From Bacteroidales bacterium (GTDB lineage: Bacteria; Bacteroidota; Bacteroidia; Bacteroidales; Bacteroidaceae), in assembly GCA_024690405.1 (NCBI GenBank), contig JAILCU010000087.1, positions 1 through 35,175 on the forward strand: a stretch of 35,175 bases of DNA, in the 5' to 3' direction. Made by a program: the position numbers and the translations under genes. Position 1 is the first letter of the stretch; every line of letters begins with the position of its first letter. Below the pieces are notes generated by a model. That model was not told the DNA's origin. It did no database searches and saw only the letters and a list, made by a program, of their open reading frames with translations. Shown in pieces: positions 34,748 to 35,175 of this stretch.

Positions 34748-34848
34748 AGAGCTATGCTCCATTCGAACTAGAGCTATGCTCTATTCAATACAGAGCTATG
34801 CTCCTTTCAACTAAAAGCTACGCTCCATTCAATACAGAGCTATGCTCC
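34748..34848 (+). repeat. 22-bp tandem array (5 copies) feeding the S9 terminator
   Basis: AGAGCTATGCTCC, or a variant with one or two changes, starts at 34748, 34770, 34792, 34814 and 34836, an exact 22-bp period. The intervening 9 bp vary around ATTCAATAC. The fifth copy is the 5' arm of the terminator hairpin. Confidence 0.95.
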
Positions 34849-34878
34849 TTTCACACTGGAGCATAGCTCCTTTTTGTG
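34837..34878 (+). terminator. Intrinsic terminator of the DUF3078-engB-yidC-S9 run
   Basis: GAGCTATGCTCC (34837-34848) and GGAGCATAGCTC (34858-34869) form a perfect 12-bp stem with a 9-nt loop, followed by CTTTTTGTG. The 3' arm can also pair with the four upstream array copies. Confidence 0.9.
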
Positions 34879-34894
34879 TGGATAAAGCCTTTTC

Positions 34895-35162
34895 CACCCT
34901 CCTCGGTAGGAGGGTGTGTCATAATAGAGTAAGGAGTCATTTTGTAGTCCCCTCCTTCTGGAAGGTGACTGGGGTCTTTAGAGTAGCCATCGATATGGCT
35001 GCGGCCCCACAAAGGGGAGCGAATCCCCATTCGCGACGGAGGGGGGGTCAGGGGTGGTAGAGACAAAAAAGGTTCGACCATTTCATAAACATATGATTTA
35101 TAATAGGTTATGTCATTATTTTTCTCTACCACCCCTAACCCCTCCTCCCAGGAGGAGGGGAC
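34895..35162. repeat. GC-rich inverted-repeat element, non-coding
   Basis: CACCCTCCT-cggt-AGGAGGGTG is a perfect hairpin at 34895-34916. GTCCCCTCC (34947-34955) and GGAGGGGAC (35154-35162) are perfect inverted ends about 216 bp apart. Inside, GGGGTCAGGGGTGGTAGAG pairs with CTCTACCACCCCTAACCCC across an AT-rich loop of roughly 65 bp, with one mismatch. It looks like a dispersed Bacteroidetes intergenic repeat or a MITE-like element. The 104-aa ORF on its minus strand is likely spurious. Confidence 0.6.
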
Positions 35163-35175
35163 CACAGGCAGCGAC

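Noticed and set aside
34851-35165. 104-aa minus-strand ORF at the right edge
   Set aside because: It is translated from the inverted-repeat element; such Pro-rich ORFs arise from GC-rich intergenic repeats and it shows no domain.

Overview
This window looks like chromosomal DNA of a Bacteroidota bacterium, order Bacteroidales, most likely Prevotellaceae. The evidence is the TAnnTTTG-type -7 promoter boxes with a TTG box about 20 bp upstream, the almost complete lack of Shine-Dalgarno sequences, and the family content: a C10 protease with a Prevotella-type C-terminal motif, DUF4837, DUF3078, DUF1846, GH92, GH109 and GH115 proteins, a long-form YidC and an S9 lipoprotein. The genus is an inference; no rRNA is present.

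Layout. (1) 1-3449, minus strand: a secreted C10 cysteine protease, then menA, then the start of a membrane protein that leaves the window. (2) 3693-3770: tRNA-His with its own promoter and terminator. (3) 3941-15559, plus strand: a long co-directional run of rlmN, a DUF4837 lipoprotein, pdxA, a sigma54-type activator, an LptE-like lipoprotein, a TPR-like protein, secG, a GH115-like protein, ffh and folD. It starts at a strong promoter followed by a structured leader with a possible 16-codon upstream ORF. (4) 15560-16110: a convergent interval filled with three different tandem arrays. (5) 16111-18624, minus: a BAX-inhibitor-1 family membrane protein and a GH109-like oxidoreductase-fold protein. 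(6) 18734-24902, plus, divergent from (5): a 1275-aa glycosyltransferase/DUF4922/SpoIID fusion and a GH92 mannosidase. (7) 25147-28201, minus: DUF1846 protein, an apparent small RNA locus, and a BadF/BadG sugar kinase. (8) 28352-34698, plus: DUF3078 protein, engB, yidC and an S9 peptidase lipoprotein, ended by a strong terminator. The last 300 bp hold inverted-repeat, GC-rich non-coding DNA.

Most genes are housekeeping: protein export (secG, ffh, yidC), envelope assembly (lptE-like), ribosome work (rlmN, engB), cofactors (menA, pdxA, folD). The accessory part is glycan-related (GH109-like, fusion protein, GH92, GH115-like, sugar kinase).

Two things stand out. First, the 1275-aa fusion joins two GT-A-like regions, a HIT/GalT-like HxHxQ domain and a SpoIID domain without any visible export signal. 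Second, the window carries about nine unrelated short tandem arrays (units 14-55 bp). Some are in-frame inside genes; others start at a stop codon or surround a terminator. Two unrelated 3' regions share a 22-bp period with self-complementary units. Two enzymes (GH115-like and S9) also appear to lack key catalytic residues. All functional assignments rest on motifs and recalled family features; no searches were run.
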